Shown: positions 53,377 through 63,016, counted from the first letter of the stretch. The stretch is DNA of 64,000 nucleotides from UBA3941 sp002385665 (GCA_050949255.1 JBMNFJ010000012.1:18903-82902); one strand, 5' to 3'. Numbers and translations are program-made. The notes: a model not told the origin generated them from the letters alone.

Positions 53377-54115
53377 TTAAATTACCTGAGGAGTTGTAGA
53401 TACTCCCTGAGGTGCTTGATTTGCTTGAGCCAACATAGCTGTTGCTGCCTGCTGTATAATGTTGTTCTTGGTGAACTCCATTATCTCTTTCGCCATATCA
53501 ACGTCTCTGATTCTGGATTCAGAAGCTTGTAGGTTCTCTGCAGAGGTTTCCAGGTTCTTGATGGTGTGCTCTAACCTATTTTGGTAAGCACCCAGCTTAG
53601 ATCTTTCTGCAGATACAGTCTGTATGGCATTTTGTATAGTAGTTATAGCTCCACTCGCTCCACCTTGGGACATAATGCCGCCAGGAGATTTGTTAGTTGG
53701 ATCATCAACCTTTAAGTCGCCTATCCCTAAGCCACCTTCGCCAGGCTCCCCCTGATCTCCTGCGGCTGTTACATTAAGGGTAACAGTAAAATTACCGTCA
53801 TTATCTGTTGGTATCTGCGCTGAAGCAATATTAAAGGTAATACCCCCGATTGTATACACACCTTCATCAGTTATATCTACGGGATCTACACCTACTATTT
53901 GACTCCCTCCAGAGTCTGATAATTTCGCTACTGCTTTATTAGTATCAGTATCCCATTCAATAGATAAAGTATATGCCCCATTAAGCTCTGAAGCTGCATC
54001 AATGTCCAAATCAGTTATCTTGTCTACATTGTCACCAGATGCCTCAACTTTTGCATCTGTACCAGTTGTACCGCCTACCGGAGCCCCAGAACCCATGTCC
54101 GCAATACTTAATTTA
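53377..54115 (-). pseudogene. Flagellin, 3' half only (5' half lost at IS982)
   Basis: The frame encodes part of a variable flagellin middle region and the whole conserved C-terminal D0/D1 domain (SAERSKLGAYQNRLEHTIKN, then ASESRIRDVDMAKEIMEFTK, and AMLAQANQAPQGV). The N-terminal half is absent: the frame runs directly into the IS982 end at 54116, and the sequence beyond the IS is not flagellin. The last residues are GVSTTPQVI instead of the usual GVLQLLR because of a one-base difference from the intact gene's 3' exon. It may still recombine with, or have exchanged sequence with, the flagellin gene at 61.5-63 kb. Confidence 0.88.
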
Positions 54116-55268
54116 ACCTGTTGTGCTAGTTAAATCTTCTGGTAGATAATACAAATAGAAAAACCCCGACACATTATGTTAACCTATTATTAAAATCTGA
54201 CTTAAAATAATAGGGGGTATAACATATGCCGGAGTTTTCTACTCAATATTCTATCAGAGAAATAGTAGAATTAAAAGATTTTATCACGGTAGCATACATC
54301 ATAATTGATGATATCTACCAAGAAGTTACTCCAACATATATTAAAGAACGTCGAAATATCAAGGATTCTATGTTGAGCGATAGTGAAATAATTACCATTG
54401 GAATCGTTGGTGAATTACTTACTATTGACTCAGAAAAAGCTTGGCATAGCTTCTGTAGTAAGAACCTAAGGGACCTATTTCCTAATATGTGTAGCCGCAC
54501 CCGTTTTAACAGGACAAGAAGGCATCTTGATAAGGTAATAGAGCTAATTCGCGATGAAATAACTAAACGCCTTGGTTTTAGTGATAATCCCCACCGGGTT
54601 GTAGATAGCATGCCTATACCTGTATGCCACTTTGGAAGGGCAAAATTTTATAGAAGCCTTAGAGAGCACGCATCCTACGGGTACTGTGCATCCAAAAAGG
54701 AAACATATTATGGGTTCAAGCTTCACTTTATGATTACTCTAGAGGGGTATATAACCGACTTTACAGTAACCGCAGCAAACATCGATGATCGTGAAGCTTT
54801 ATGGGATTTAGTTTCAAAGTACCATTCTCTAACCATACTTGGGGATAAGGGTTATCTCAATAAGGATTTTGCAACTGATCTAAAACTGGAGAAGAATATT
54901 GATCTTGTACCCATTAAGAGAAATAACAGTAAAGATCAATATCCAAAGCCTTTTAGGCAACTAATCTTCAGGCTTAGAAGGATGATTGAAACCGTGGGTT
55001 CTCAGTTATCATGCCAGTTAAATATACAAAAAGTATTGGCAAAATCCAAATTGGGGTTTACGGCTAGGATTAAAACCAAAATTTTAGCCCATAATCTTTG
55101 TTGCTTTGTAAATAAGGCCTTAGGCCGTGATATTTCAAGGATCAAAGAATTAGTATTTGGTTAACTATACCATACTAATAAGGCCATGATTACATATAGG
55201 GGTGGTCTACCTTATTTTATTGGTATAATATACCATTGCATTGTGCAAGATAATCTAGCACAATAGGT
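54116..55268 (+). mobile_element. IS982-family insertion sequence
   Basis: A 1153-bp element bounded by ACCTGTTGTGCTAG (left) and the complement of ACCTATTGTGCTAG (right end, 55255-55268). No matching target duplication is seen, and the flanks are a flagellin 3' half on one side and the mcrC end on the other. This suggests deletion or recombination after insertion. Confidence 0.85.
54226..55164 (+). CDS. IS982 family transposase
   Basis: A 312-residue DDE transposase. Typical segments: SRTRFNRTRRHL, the first catalytic Asp in VVDSMPIPVCHFGRA (DSxPIxxC motif), the second in LTILGDKGYLNKDF and the Glu region RRMIETVGSQLS. Full length and intact, with an AATAGGGGG site just before the ATG. The protein should be functional, so the element may be mobile. 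Confidence 0.94.
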   Translation: MPEFSTQYSIREIVELKDFITVAYIIIDDIYQEVTPTYIKERRNIKDSMLSDSEIITIGIVGELLTIDSEKAWHSFCSKNLRDLFPNMCSRTRFNRTRRHLDKVIELIRDEITKRLGFSDNPHRVVDSMPIPVCHFGRAKFYRSLREHASYGYCASKKETYYGFKLHFMITLEGYITDFTVTAANIDDREALWDLVSKYHSLTILGDKGYLNKDFATDLKLEKNIDLVPIKRNNSKDQYPKPFRQLIFRLRRMIETVGSQLSCQLNIQKVLAKSKLGFTARIKTKILAHNLCCFVNKALGRDISRIKELVFG

Positions 55269-55453
55269 TAACTATCAAATTTTGACATAAATTTTCCTCC
55301 CTCTTCTAATGCATTTCTGCAAATATAGCTAATCTCTTTCAAATATATTCCTTATTCAAGCCTTCCCATAGGCTTTCATATCATTGGAAAAATAACTTCA
55401 TTCTCCTTTCATTCTTATCCTGCAAACATGGCTAGGAGAAACTCAGACGCTTT

Positions 55454-56530
55454 TCAAGATAAGATTTCATACTCCATGCCGAAATGGGACTCAGCAATTT
55501 TATTCAGCTGCTGGGAAATAAACTTAAAATCAGTATTTAGATCTAAAGTCTTAACACTTATGCGATTACCATCAATGGGAAATTCGCAGTCAGGTGTAAT
55601 GGATTCATCAGTTCTAGCATATAATAGTAGACCAGACACATTTCCACTTCGATATTTATCCTTACTCTTGACATAAGTGAAAATTTGATACAAATTATTC
55701 GAATGGATAGTATGACTATTATACTGAGTTTGCAGGGTTTTTGAGTAATATTTAGTGTCAATTATTAATATTTTGTTCTGAAACTTCAGAGTTATATCAG
55801 TCTGCATCTTAGGTAAAAACTTTATGACACTTTGGTCTACATCATCATCAAGATTCCAATCAATCTGAGCTGCTTTTGCATATTCTAGGTGTTTATGATG
55901 ATATCTATAGTATTCAAGAACAAACCTCTCAAATAATCGACTCATACGCTCATCCGAAAATTCTGCCATTTTGTATCTTCCCTTTTCTGTTGTCTGTAAA
56001 AGGTCATCAAGTACAAAATAGCATATATTTAGTAGCATTTCATAATTCCGATTATTCCTGTGGAAGCTAATCCTATTCCACTGAATTGAAGTTGGGTCAA
56101 TCATATCTATGCTATCAAAAAACAGCATTACTTTTTTTAGCTCAGCCCTCCTTAATTCATTTACTTCTGGTTCTTTTAATAGTATATATGCCGTAGTTTT
56201 TAATATCTGATTGTAGATATTGTTTTCTGATAAATCATCGTACTCACATGACAATATGTGTTTACGCTGAATCTTGTTTTGTATTGTTTTGTTGATATCA
56301 AGTTTCCCTCTTAAAACAGACAGATTCTCCCATTTGGTAATATATTCCTTGTGTAATCCTTGTTTTAATTGCTGAGAGATACCCTTTAATAGAATAGCCG
56401 CAAATAGATCCTCAATATTTTCAAACTCTTCTGATGCTATCTCTTCATAATTCGATTGTTTCAATACTTGAAAAGCATATGTTAACATATAATAAATATT
56501 TTTAATGAATATACTTTTATCTTTAATCAT
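55454..56530 (-). CDS. mcrC: McrC, nuclease subunit of an McrBC-type restriction system
   Basis: McrC provides the nuclease and stimulates McrB GTPase. The 358-residue protein has an N-terminal helical region (about 1-190) and a PD-(D/E)xK core (about 255-290) where LPKMQTDITLKFQNKILIID then TKYY supplies the Asp and the Asp-x-Lys. AELKKVMLFFD and FERFVLEYYRYH are further family-like segments. The ATG at 56530 overlaps the mcrB stop by eight bases, so translation is coupled. An IS982 element lies 185 bases beyond its stop. Confidence 0.88.
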   Translation of the reverse strand: MIKDKSIFIKNIYYMLTYAFQVLKQSNYEEIASEEFENIEDLFAAILLKGISQQLKQGLHKEYITKWENLSVLRGKLDINKTIQNKIQRKHILSCEYDDLSENNIYNQILKTTAYILLKEPEVNELRRAELKKVMLFFDSIDMIDPTSIQWNRISFHRNNRNYEMLLNICYFVLDDLLQTTEKGRYKMAEFSDERMSRLFERFVLEYYRYHHKHLEYAKAAQIDWNLDDDVDQSVIKFLPKMQTDITLKFQNKILIIDTKYYSKTLQTQYNSHTIHSNNLYQIFTYVKSKDKYRSGNVSGLLLYARTDESITPDCEFPIDGNRISVKTLDLNTDFKFISQQLNKIAESHFGMEYEILS

Positions 56531-58921
56531 CGAAAACACCATTCAAAATATTTTCCCAACGCTGAACTCTTGCTAAATCATCAAACCAATATTCGTTAAG
56601 CATAGGGATGATATCATAATATACAACCTCCCTCATCCAGTCCTCTGTGCATTTCTTTTGTCCACAGAAATAACTGTGCCCAATGCAGAAACCTTTACCC
56701 AGGGAGCTGTCAGAAGCAATTTCTTTGTTCAAATCAATAATCCGTTCAATTAATAGGTCAAAGGTTTCGTTGTCAAGGGATGATTGATAGGACCTAAAAC
56801 CATCAGAATTAAAAGCTGGCATCATTTCAAAAAAGCTAAAGCGCCTTCTCAAGGCATAATCAATCATGGCAAGGCTTCGGTCTGCTGTATTCATCATACC
56901 TATAAGATAAAGGTTGTCTGGAACACTAAATGGCATACCATTATATGCTAATGTTGTCTTAGTCCCACGATAATCTTTTTCAATAAGCATAAGAACTTCG
57001 CCTAGTATTTTACTTATATTACCACGATTGATTTCATCAATAATAAAGAAAAAGTCCTTATCAGGATAGTTTGCGGCTTTCTGGCAAAATTGATAGAATA
57101 CGCCTTTTGTCAACTCAAATCCATCTGATTTAGGTTTGTACCCCATGATAAAATCTTCATATGAATAATTCTGATGAAATTGTATGAATTCTATCCGCGA
57201 TTCATCCTTTTCTCCCATCATTGCATATGCAAGGCGTTTTGCAGCAAATGTCTTACCCACTCCAGGAGCACCTTGCAAAATAATGTTTTGCTTGTTTTTC
57301 AGAACTGAAATCAAGGTGTTGTACATTTCTTGGCCCATATACACCTCGTTTAGGAATTCTACTTTTGTATATTTCTCAACTGCCTTTTCTCCTTTAATAA
57401 CTGGATTGCTTTCCCGAATCAAATCTATAATATAGTCATATTCTCCCTTGGTAAGTTTAAAAAGACTACCTTGTGGGTTTACGAAGTATTCCATTTGACC
57501 TAATTCAGGGCAGTTTTTTAAGTCTATATAGTCGATTGGATTAGTAAGGCCTTCAAGCTTTTCAAAGTAGATTTTCTCTCCATCCTGTTCCTGTACTACT
57601 TTAGCAAGTGCAACAACTTGTTTTGTGGGATAGGATTCATATCCAATAACTAAATCACCAGCTTTAGCATCCAAGAAGTTTTGGAAAATACGCCGTTTGT
57701 TTCCATTGTCATTATATAAAGTATAACTCTGGATCTCTCCAACACCAAGAGCAGAAAAAACTCCAAATTCTGGGGTTGGCATTCAACCACCAGTACCCCC
57801 ATATCTTTTGATTTATCGTCTGCATATAATGCAACTTCAGATAAATCTACTTGATCCAAAGCTTCACTTAACTCATCACGCAATTTCCAAATAAAAAATC
57901 CTTTAGTATCCTTATCAGCATATCTGCCAACATATAGAATAGGCCACCACTTTAATTTATCGCTATCTCTCTCCACAAGAGGGCAATTTGTTTTTCTAGC
58001 TACTCGTTTTGCAAGCTGGGTTGAACCTGCATTATAGAAGCCTACTGTTTCACCATACTTGGTTGACAGTTGGCTACAAGTTGCCTCACCACCATAATCT
58101 TTCATTCTTTTCATTATTTCTAGGCTGTTTGGTAAAAAGACATCCTTATCTTTAAGCAATTTAACCCAATCATCCACTGTCAAATTGGGACTATAGTCTT
58201 TATGCATCCATTCATTATCTTCTTCTTTATCTTCTTCTTTTTTATTGTAATAATTACTTATAAAAAAACCAAAATCAGTAGTCATAGTTTTTAATTCTTT
58301 ATCCGGATAGCAAGAATCTGTAATAACTGATTCAAGCATTCCTTTTAAATCTTCATCTTGTTGGAGAGCTTCACATATTTCATCGTATAATTTCATAGCT
58401 CCAACCACATTAGACACCGATGAGCTTTTTGTAGGAACAAAGTCGCTTTGCAGTTCTTTTGATACCTCTCTGACTACAGAATATTTATAAATATAATACT
58501 TTTGAGGATATCTCAGCCATAGATAAGTACTGATACTATTTGTATTCTGATAATGATTCTTCATGGAGCCATCGTCATGTTTCTTCCTCAGGTTTTCTGC
58601 TTCCTCCCGAAAATTGTCAATTCTTTCTGATAGATCCTTGGATTCATTAAAGAGATCAATGAACATAGCTCTAATAGCTTCAGCATCCTGTTTTGCTAAG
58701 TTTATTATCATAGTCCTAGGATAAAAATAGCCAGATGCCAATAGATTTTTTGTCTTTTGAGTTGCTCTTTCAAACATTTCAGCAAAATCCTCAGCATTTA
58801 TGTCCCAGTGATTTTGAAAATGCTTGACTGCTTCCCACTTATATTTTTCTCCTTTCCAATGATTAGGTAAAGATTCTTTATAAGCTATAATAACATCTTT
58901 TATAATATTTCTATCTATCAT
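56523..58921 (-). CDS. mcrB: McrB-like AAA+ GTPase with EVE domain, interrupted by two frameshifts
   Basis: Read as one gene it would give about 798 residues in order. An N-terminal modification-reader region spans about 1-390 (KNHYQNTNSISTYLWLRYPQ). An EVE domain that binds modified cytosines spans about 375-480 (YWWLNANPRIWSF, then VGEIQSYTLYN). The AAA+ motor follows (about 530-798) with GAPGVGKTFAAKRL, FFFIIDEINRGNISKI and MNTADRSLAMIDYALRRRF. The three pieces are in three frames. The breaks fall in a G5 run (57796-57800) and a T6 run (A6 at 57755-57760 on the plus strand); one base fewer in each restores the frame. GGAGG precedes the ATG at 58921. Without repair, separate ORFs 58921-57650 and 57782-56523 would result. 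Confidence 0.85.
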
Positions 58922-59141
58922 AATCTACCTCCGCTGTAAAATATTTAATAGTTTTATCTTTTTGAACAATAGTGATAATTTTAATTGTTGTCTCTAGACT
59001 GCCTTATCTTATATGCCCTTGCTCTCTATCTATTAGCAAACCCTCTCATCTTCTTTAAATCTATAGGTTATGGAGGAGTAAATATTTAAGTATCTTATAT
59101 ATTAATGCCTCATGCCTTTTGTTAGCAATGCCTTAATCTAT

Positions 59142-59407
59142 CCTGAATCATTCATAGGCCTTATCTATGAGTGCACTACATGGCATAGTTACTATATCTA
59201 CAACTGATATTACATTTCACATAAGTATATAAAAATCTCTAGATAAAAGGTTGCAGCTTTGTTAGAATATAATTATCACACCCAAACTAAGCAAAGAGAA
59301 ATCTCAATGTCTAGTTTACTGAAAAGCCGCTTAAAATGCAACAACACTATTGGATAAATGCCAATGGCGATAATATTTCTTCTAATAGGTATATTTTTTT
59401 GATAAAG
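59142..59407 (+). mobile_element. Degenerate remnant of the 5' end of an IS1380 element
   Basis: It begins with CCTGAATCATTCATAGG, matching the intact IS1380 left end. It then follows that element through TAGATAAAAGG, TTTGTTAGAATATA and the start region ATGTCTAGTTTA, before fading out around 59400. Stops and substitutions destroy the reading frame and the 3' part is missing. Confidence 0.8.
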
Positions 59408-59414
59408 GGCCGCT

Positions 59415-59581
59415 TCCATAAAACTGCTACTACCCACACTGGGCATTGTATTGGGCTCTGGGGTTGGGTTTCTAGTTTCGATATTATATAGCTTTCATAT
59501 GAGGCTTGTATAATCAGTGGAACTGCAGGTCTCCTAATAGGGCTTATTGCGTCAATGCTTTTGTATAGGGGAGATGGATAA
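59415..59581 (+). pseudogene. Decayed small membrane protein gene
   Basis: Two short frames read LGIVLGSGVGFLVSILYSFH and then, shifted, SGTAGLLIGLIASMLLYRGD. Both look like membrane helices of one small protein with a frameshift between them and no start. It lies between an IS1380 remnant and the S41 peptidase gene. Confidence 0.5.
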
Positions 59582-59598
59582 AAGAGAAGAGACTAAGT

Positions 59599-60921
59599 AT
59601 GATAAAGAAATGGATCAAATATATAGGGATTTCCCTTGGTGTTCTTGTTATATGCGCTACTATATTATATGGAGGATGGCGAATATGGCTTAATCCTTAT
59701 CGTGAAACGGTAACTACATTTGAGATATCTGAAGAGCTTGATACAGTTCTTACGGGCATAGAAGCTGCAGATGATTTAGAGTTTATAGTCACTCGTCTGC
59801 GGGAGCGCCATCCGGCTTGCATAAATGACTTACCTGAGGCAGCTCAGAAGATGTATGAGCAAGAGTATGTAAAGCTTTCTAAAGAAAAAAATGTTACGGT
59901 ATTGAACCTATGGCAAAGTGCAGCCCAGGTTCTTACATGTCTTGGAGATGCTCACACAACAGTACGCCCATATTATGAGGATATGAAATTTCTACCATTA
60001 CTCTTTTCATGGGAAGAGGAAGACCTCATATGTATAGGTGGCGAATATGAGGGCTATTTTGTAAATAAAATAGATGGTATAAGGGTTAGCCAGCTTTACC
60101 AACGATTTAAGGACCAGTTTTCCTATGAGCTAGACGCATGGGCCCGCCATGCTTTTGCCTCACGTATAAATCGGAGCGATTATCTGACTTTTGTGGGTAT
60201 AAACACTGAAGGTAGGATTGAGCTTTCCATGAAGCATCCAAATGATAAAAACCTTATAAATAAAACCTTTGTCTTCCAAGAAGACGAGATAGCTACACCT
60301 TCAGTATTGGAGCCTTTCTACAGCTATTCCATAGATATTGCATCTAATGTGGGTGTTTTCACACTTAGCCAATGCATTTATAATGAAGAATACAGGGCAG
60401 CTGTGGAAGATTTCTTCATAGCACTACAAGAAGAAGAGGTCCACAATGTCATCTTAGATCTGCGAGGAAATCCCGGAGGAAATTCAATGGTTGCCAATGA
60501 GTTTCTTACTTATCTTCCAGTGGAGAGTTATCAGACTGGCAGCTCCAGAGTCCGTATAGGAAGCTTTATAAGGGAAAATCAGTCTATACAAGCGAAAAAC
60601 CATCAAAAAGAATATGTGTTTTCAGGAAGTGTCTATGTGCTGACCAGTGCAGATACTTTCAGCTCAGCTATGAATTTTGCCACGTTGCTTTCAGATAATG
60701 GATTATGTACGGTAGTTGGAGAGATTCCTGGAAATATGTCTTCTTCCTATGGGGATATTTTGTCTTTTCAGACTCCAAATGCACAACTTGCTTTCACTGT
60801 ATCCTATAAGTATTTTACAAGGCCCGATGAATCTAAGTCCGATCTCCCCCTTATTCCGGATGTGGAGGTCCCTGCTAATGATGCTATGGAGAAAGCACTG
60901 CAACTGATCCGCAATAATTAA
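59599..60921 (+). CDS. S41 family peptidase, membrane anchored
   Basis: A 440-residue protein with an N-terminal transmembrane helix (about 7-28, IGISLGVLVICATILYGGW) and an extracytoplasmic S41 domain of the tricorn/TSPc kind. NVILDLRGNPGGNSMVANEF is the conserved core, SADTFSSAMNFA contains the catalytic serine and GEIPGNMSSSYGD follows. A leading helical region (AADDLEFIVTRLRERHP) resembles other stand-alone S41 enzymes. There is no clear PDZ domain. Substrate unknown. It is the only plus-strand gene in this part and is not obviously part of an operon. Confidence 0.88.
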   Translation: MIKKWIKYIGISLGVLVICATILYGGWRIWLNPYRETVTTFEISEELDTVLTGIEAADDLEFIVTRLRERHPACINDLPEAAQKMYEQEYVKLSKEKNVTVLNLWQSAAQVLTCLGDAHTTVRPYYEDMKFLPLLFSWEEEDLICIGGEYEGYFVNKIDGIRVSQLYQRFKDQFSYELDAWARHAFASRINRSDYLTFVGINTEGRIELSMKHPNDKNLINKTFVFQEDEIATPSVLEPFYSYSIDIASNVGVFTLSQCIYNEEYRAAVEDFFIALQEEEVHNVILDLRGNPGGNSMVANEFLTYLPVESYQTGSSRVRIGSFIRENQSIQAKNHQKEYVFSGSVYVLTSADTFSSAMNFATLLSDNGLCTVVGEIPGNMSSSYGDILSFQTPNAQLAFTVSYKYFTRPDESKSDLPLIPDVEVPANDAMEKALQLIRNN

Positions 60922-61077
60922 AACTGATGTAAGTAGGCTTTTATATACCCTATAGAGTTATTTCTATATTTATTTAGATAAGCATTTATAGTTTTTGTAT
61001 TTATCCCCCAAAGAGTTGTGAATAAACAGAAAACTAATTGTCCGATTTATGCAATTCCCCATTCATTGTAATTTATT

Positions 61078-61110
61078 AAAAGAGCCAGAGGAAAATCCCC
61101 TGACTCTTTT
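61078..61110. terminator. Terminator at the end of the flagellin transcript
   Basis: AAAAGAG (61078-61084) pairs with CTCTTTT (61104-61110), and inner CAG/CTG and GG/CC pairs continue the stem. It has U-runs on both strands and lies 15 bases after the stop codon of the downstream flagellin exon. Confidence 0.82.
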
Positions 61111-61124
61111 GTTTAATGTAATAA

Positions 61125-61169
61125 TTATCTGAGAAGTTGTAGAACTCCCTGAGGTGCTTGGTTAGCTTG
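61125..61169 (-). CDS. Flagellin 3' exon downstream of the group I intron
   Basis: These 45 bases encode QANQAPQGVLQLLR and a stop, the canonical flagellin C-terminus. They directly follow the proposed intron end (G at 61170) and precede the transcript terminator. They resemble the C-terminal segment of the flagellin fragment at 53.4 kb (same AATCAAGCACCTCAGGGAG-like stretch). Joined to the upstream exon at the GCT codon ending at 61547, they complete the protein. The splice position is inferred from alignment, not proven. Confidence 0.75.
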   Translation of the reverse strand, partial: QANQAPQGVLQLLR

Positions 61170-61546
61170 CGGACCATCAACTATCTTTCGATAGCTGCCA
61201 GACTATCTCTTCAGCCAAATTACCCTTGGCTGTCGGGCGCTTCGGAGGCACCTTATCCCCTATGGTTCTCATAGCCGTACAATTCTTCATTGCCTTAGGC
61301 CGTACAACCTAGTCGTTGAACCTTCCCCATCCTTTCGGAACAGGGGCTTGGCTGCTGATTATCCATTGTTACATCCCTGAAATTTTCATACCTTCGCATT
61401 TATCCTTTCGGTTTGTGCTGTGGTTTTCAGGGCTTTAGGAAGTCCCAGCAATTCACCCGATTTGCGCTTAGGGATTGCCCCCTAATGGACCCTTAAATAT
61501 GTTACCTTAGGAGTTGGAGAACCCCTTGCGGTGCCATATTTGCTTG
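61170..61546 (-). ncRNA. Group I (IA-type) self-splicing intron in the flagellin gene
   Basis: The core elements can be read on the minus strand in order. P2 is TTAGGG/CCCTAA (61468-61485), P3 is UCGGGUG (61454-61460) with CGCCCGA (61233-61239), and P is AAUUGCUGGGA with Q AAUCAGCAGCCAAG forming P4. R and S form P7 by pairing GACUA (61310-61314) with UAGUC (61201-61205). P8 is AGCCAA/UUGGCU (61213-61231) and P9 is a GAAA-loop hairpin (61179-61196). Extra sequence between R and P3' fits P7.1/P7.2 of subgroup IA. It has no homing endonuclease ORF. The 3' end is set at G 61170. The 5' end after GCT (61547) is inferred: UUGGCU can pair 5 of 6 bases with GGUCCA, including the U-G pair. Confidence 0.85.
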
Positions 61547-63016
61547 AGCCAACATAGCTGTTGCTGCCTGCTGCAGGATGTTGTTCTTTGTGAACTCCAT
61601 CATTTCTTTAGCCATATCTACGTCTCTGATTCTTGATTCAGCTGCTTGTAAATTTTCACTAGATGTATCTAAGTTCTTAATAGTGTGCTCTAGACGATTT
61701 TGCCATGCACCAAGTTTAGATCTTTGAGCAGAAACTAGCTTAATAGCACTATCAATAGTATCTATTGCAGCTGATGCTTTTTCATGTGTGGAAACATCGA
61801 TACCTGTAACAGCACCTTCTTCACCTTCAGCCGCTACAGCTTCTGTAGTTCCAGCTGTAAGACCTAGAGCTGCTAATTCGGCACCACCTAATTCAATATC
61901 AGCAGCTGATGTTAACACAATTCCGTCACCATCTTCATTAGCACTTACTGTTACTTCAACTCCAGCCGTATCTAGTTCGCCCTGTAATGCAGTTATTAAT
62001 GCATCCAAGTCACCTGTAAAGTCTCCAGTAACTGCTATTGCTTCACCATTAACAGTGATATTTGCTCCACCAGTTAAGTCAAGATCTGGAATTGTTCCAC
62101 CAGTTACAGTTGCTGTTAACGTAGCAGCATCTTCATCACCTGAAGCAGCCGTTAAACCTAGTGCAGCAGCTCTCATATCATCAATTGAAATTGTGAAATT
62201 TTGCTTATTATTAGCGCCAACTTGGAATGTTGCCGTGAAACCAGTCCCAGTAGCACCTTCTTCACCTTCAGCCGCTACAGCTTCTGTAGTTCCAGCTGTA
62301 AGACCTAGAGCTGCTAATTCGGCACCACCTAATTCAATATCAGCAGCTGATGTTAACACAATTCCGTCACCATCTTCATTAGCACTTACTGTTACTTCAA
62401 CTCCAGCCGTATCTAGTTCGCCCTGTAATGCAGTTATTAATGCATCCAAGTCACCTGTAAAGTCTCCAGTAACTGCTATTGCTTCACCATTAACAGTGAT
62501 ATTTGCTCCACCAGTTAAGTCAAGATCTGGAATTGTTCCACCAGTTACAGTTGCTGTTAACGTAGCAGCATCGTTATTATCTCCAGCTGCCTGTGTAGCA
62601 CCACCATCAAGAAGTTTTTGAGTATTGAACTCAGTGTTGTTACCAATTCTATCAATTTCATCTCTTAATTGGTTTAATTCGTTTTGAATTTCTTTTCTAT
62701 CATCTCCAACATTCGTATCGTTGGCAGCCTGTACTGCAAGTTCTCTCATCCTTTGAAGGATTGCGTGTGTCTCTTGTAAAGCACCTTCAGCAGTCTGAAT
62801 TAGAGAAATACCATCTTGAGCATTCCTTGAAGCCATACTAAGGCCGCGGATCTGTCCTCTCATCTTCTCAGAGATTGCTAGACCAGCTGCGTCGTCTCCA
62901 GCTCTGTTGATTCTGTAGCCAGAAGATAGCTTTTCCATAGCTTTGGCACCAGCGTTGTTGGTAATACCAAGCTGTCTGTAGGCGTTCATAGCCATTAGAT
63001 TGTTGTTAATCCTCAT
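61502..63016 (-). CDS. hag: Flagellin (major filament protein), unspliced reading frame
   Basis: The unspliced frame encodes 504 residues. N-terminal D0/D1 region (1-170) begins MRINNNLMAMNAYRQLGIT and includes SSGYRINRAGDDAAGLAISE. The variable centre (about 175-405) contains an exactly duplicated 107-residue segment. The C-terminal D1/D0 region carries SRIRDVDMAKEMMEFTKNN and ends QANMAPQGVLQLLR. AAGGAGGA precedes the ATG at 63016. The last 14 codons and stop (61546-61502) lie inside the proposed intron, and an equivalent C-terminus is encoded by the 3' exon at 61125-61169. Regulation is expected from sigma-D and from CsrA/FliW acting on the leader. Confidence 0.93.
   Translation of the reverse strand: MRINNNLMAMNAYRQLGITNNAGAKAMEKLSSGYRINRAGDDAAGLAISEKMRGQIRGLSMASRNAQDGISLIQTAEGALQETHAILQRMRELAVQAANDTNVGDDRKEIQNELNQLRDEIDRIGNNTEFNTQKLLDGGATQAAGDNNDAATLTATVTGGTIPDLDLTGGANITVNGEAIAVTGDFTGDLDALITALQGELDTAGVEVTVSANEDGDGIVLTSAADIELGGAELAALGLTAGTTEAVAAEGEEGATGTGFTATFQVGANNKQNFTISIDDMRAAALGLTAASGDEDAATLTATVTGGTIPDLDLTGGANITVNGEAIAVTGDFTGDLDALITALQGELDTAGVEVTVSANEDGDGIVLTSAADIELGGAELAALGLTAGTTEAVAAEGEEGAVTGIDVSTHEKASAAIDTIDSAIKLVSAQRSKLGAWQNRLEHTIKNLDTSSENLQAAESRIRDVDMAKEMMEFTKNNILQQAATAMLAQANMAPQGVLQLLR
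61811..62572. repeat. Perfect 321-bp direct repeat inside the flagellin gene
   Basis: 61811-62131 and 62252-62572 appear identical and are 441 bases apart (147 codons, in frame). They are separated by 120 bases encoding a typical flagellin segment (FQVGANNKQNFTISIDD). The repeat therefore duplicates about 107 residues of the surface-exposed region. Confidence 0.9.

Noticed and set aside
53377..54096. A second complete flagellin gene
   Set aside because: Only the variable centre and C-terminal domain are present; the frame ends at an IS982 terminus with no N-terminal region.
57650..57782. Two independent overlapping genes in the mcrB region
   Set aside because: The EVE domain is spread over three frames that rejoin if one base is dropped in each of two homopolymers; one broken gene explains it better.
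61788..62621. A 277-residue plus-strand ORF opposite the flagellin gene
   Set aside because: It mirrors the repetitive flagellin coding sequence, has Pro/Ser/Ala-rich low complexity and no ribosome binding site; an antisense shadow.
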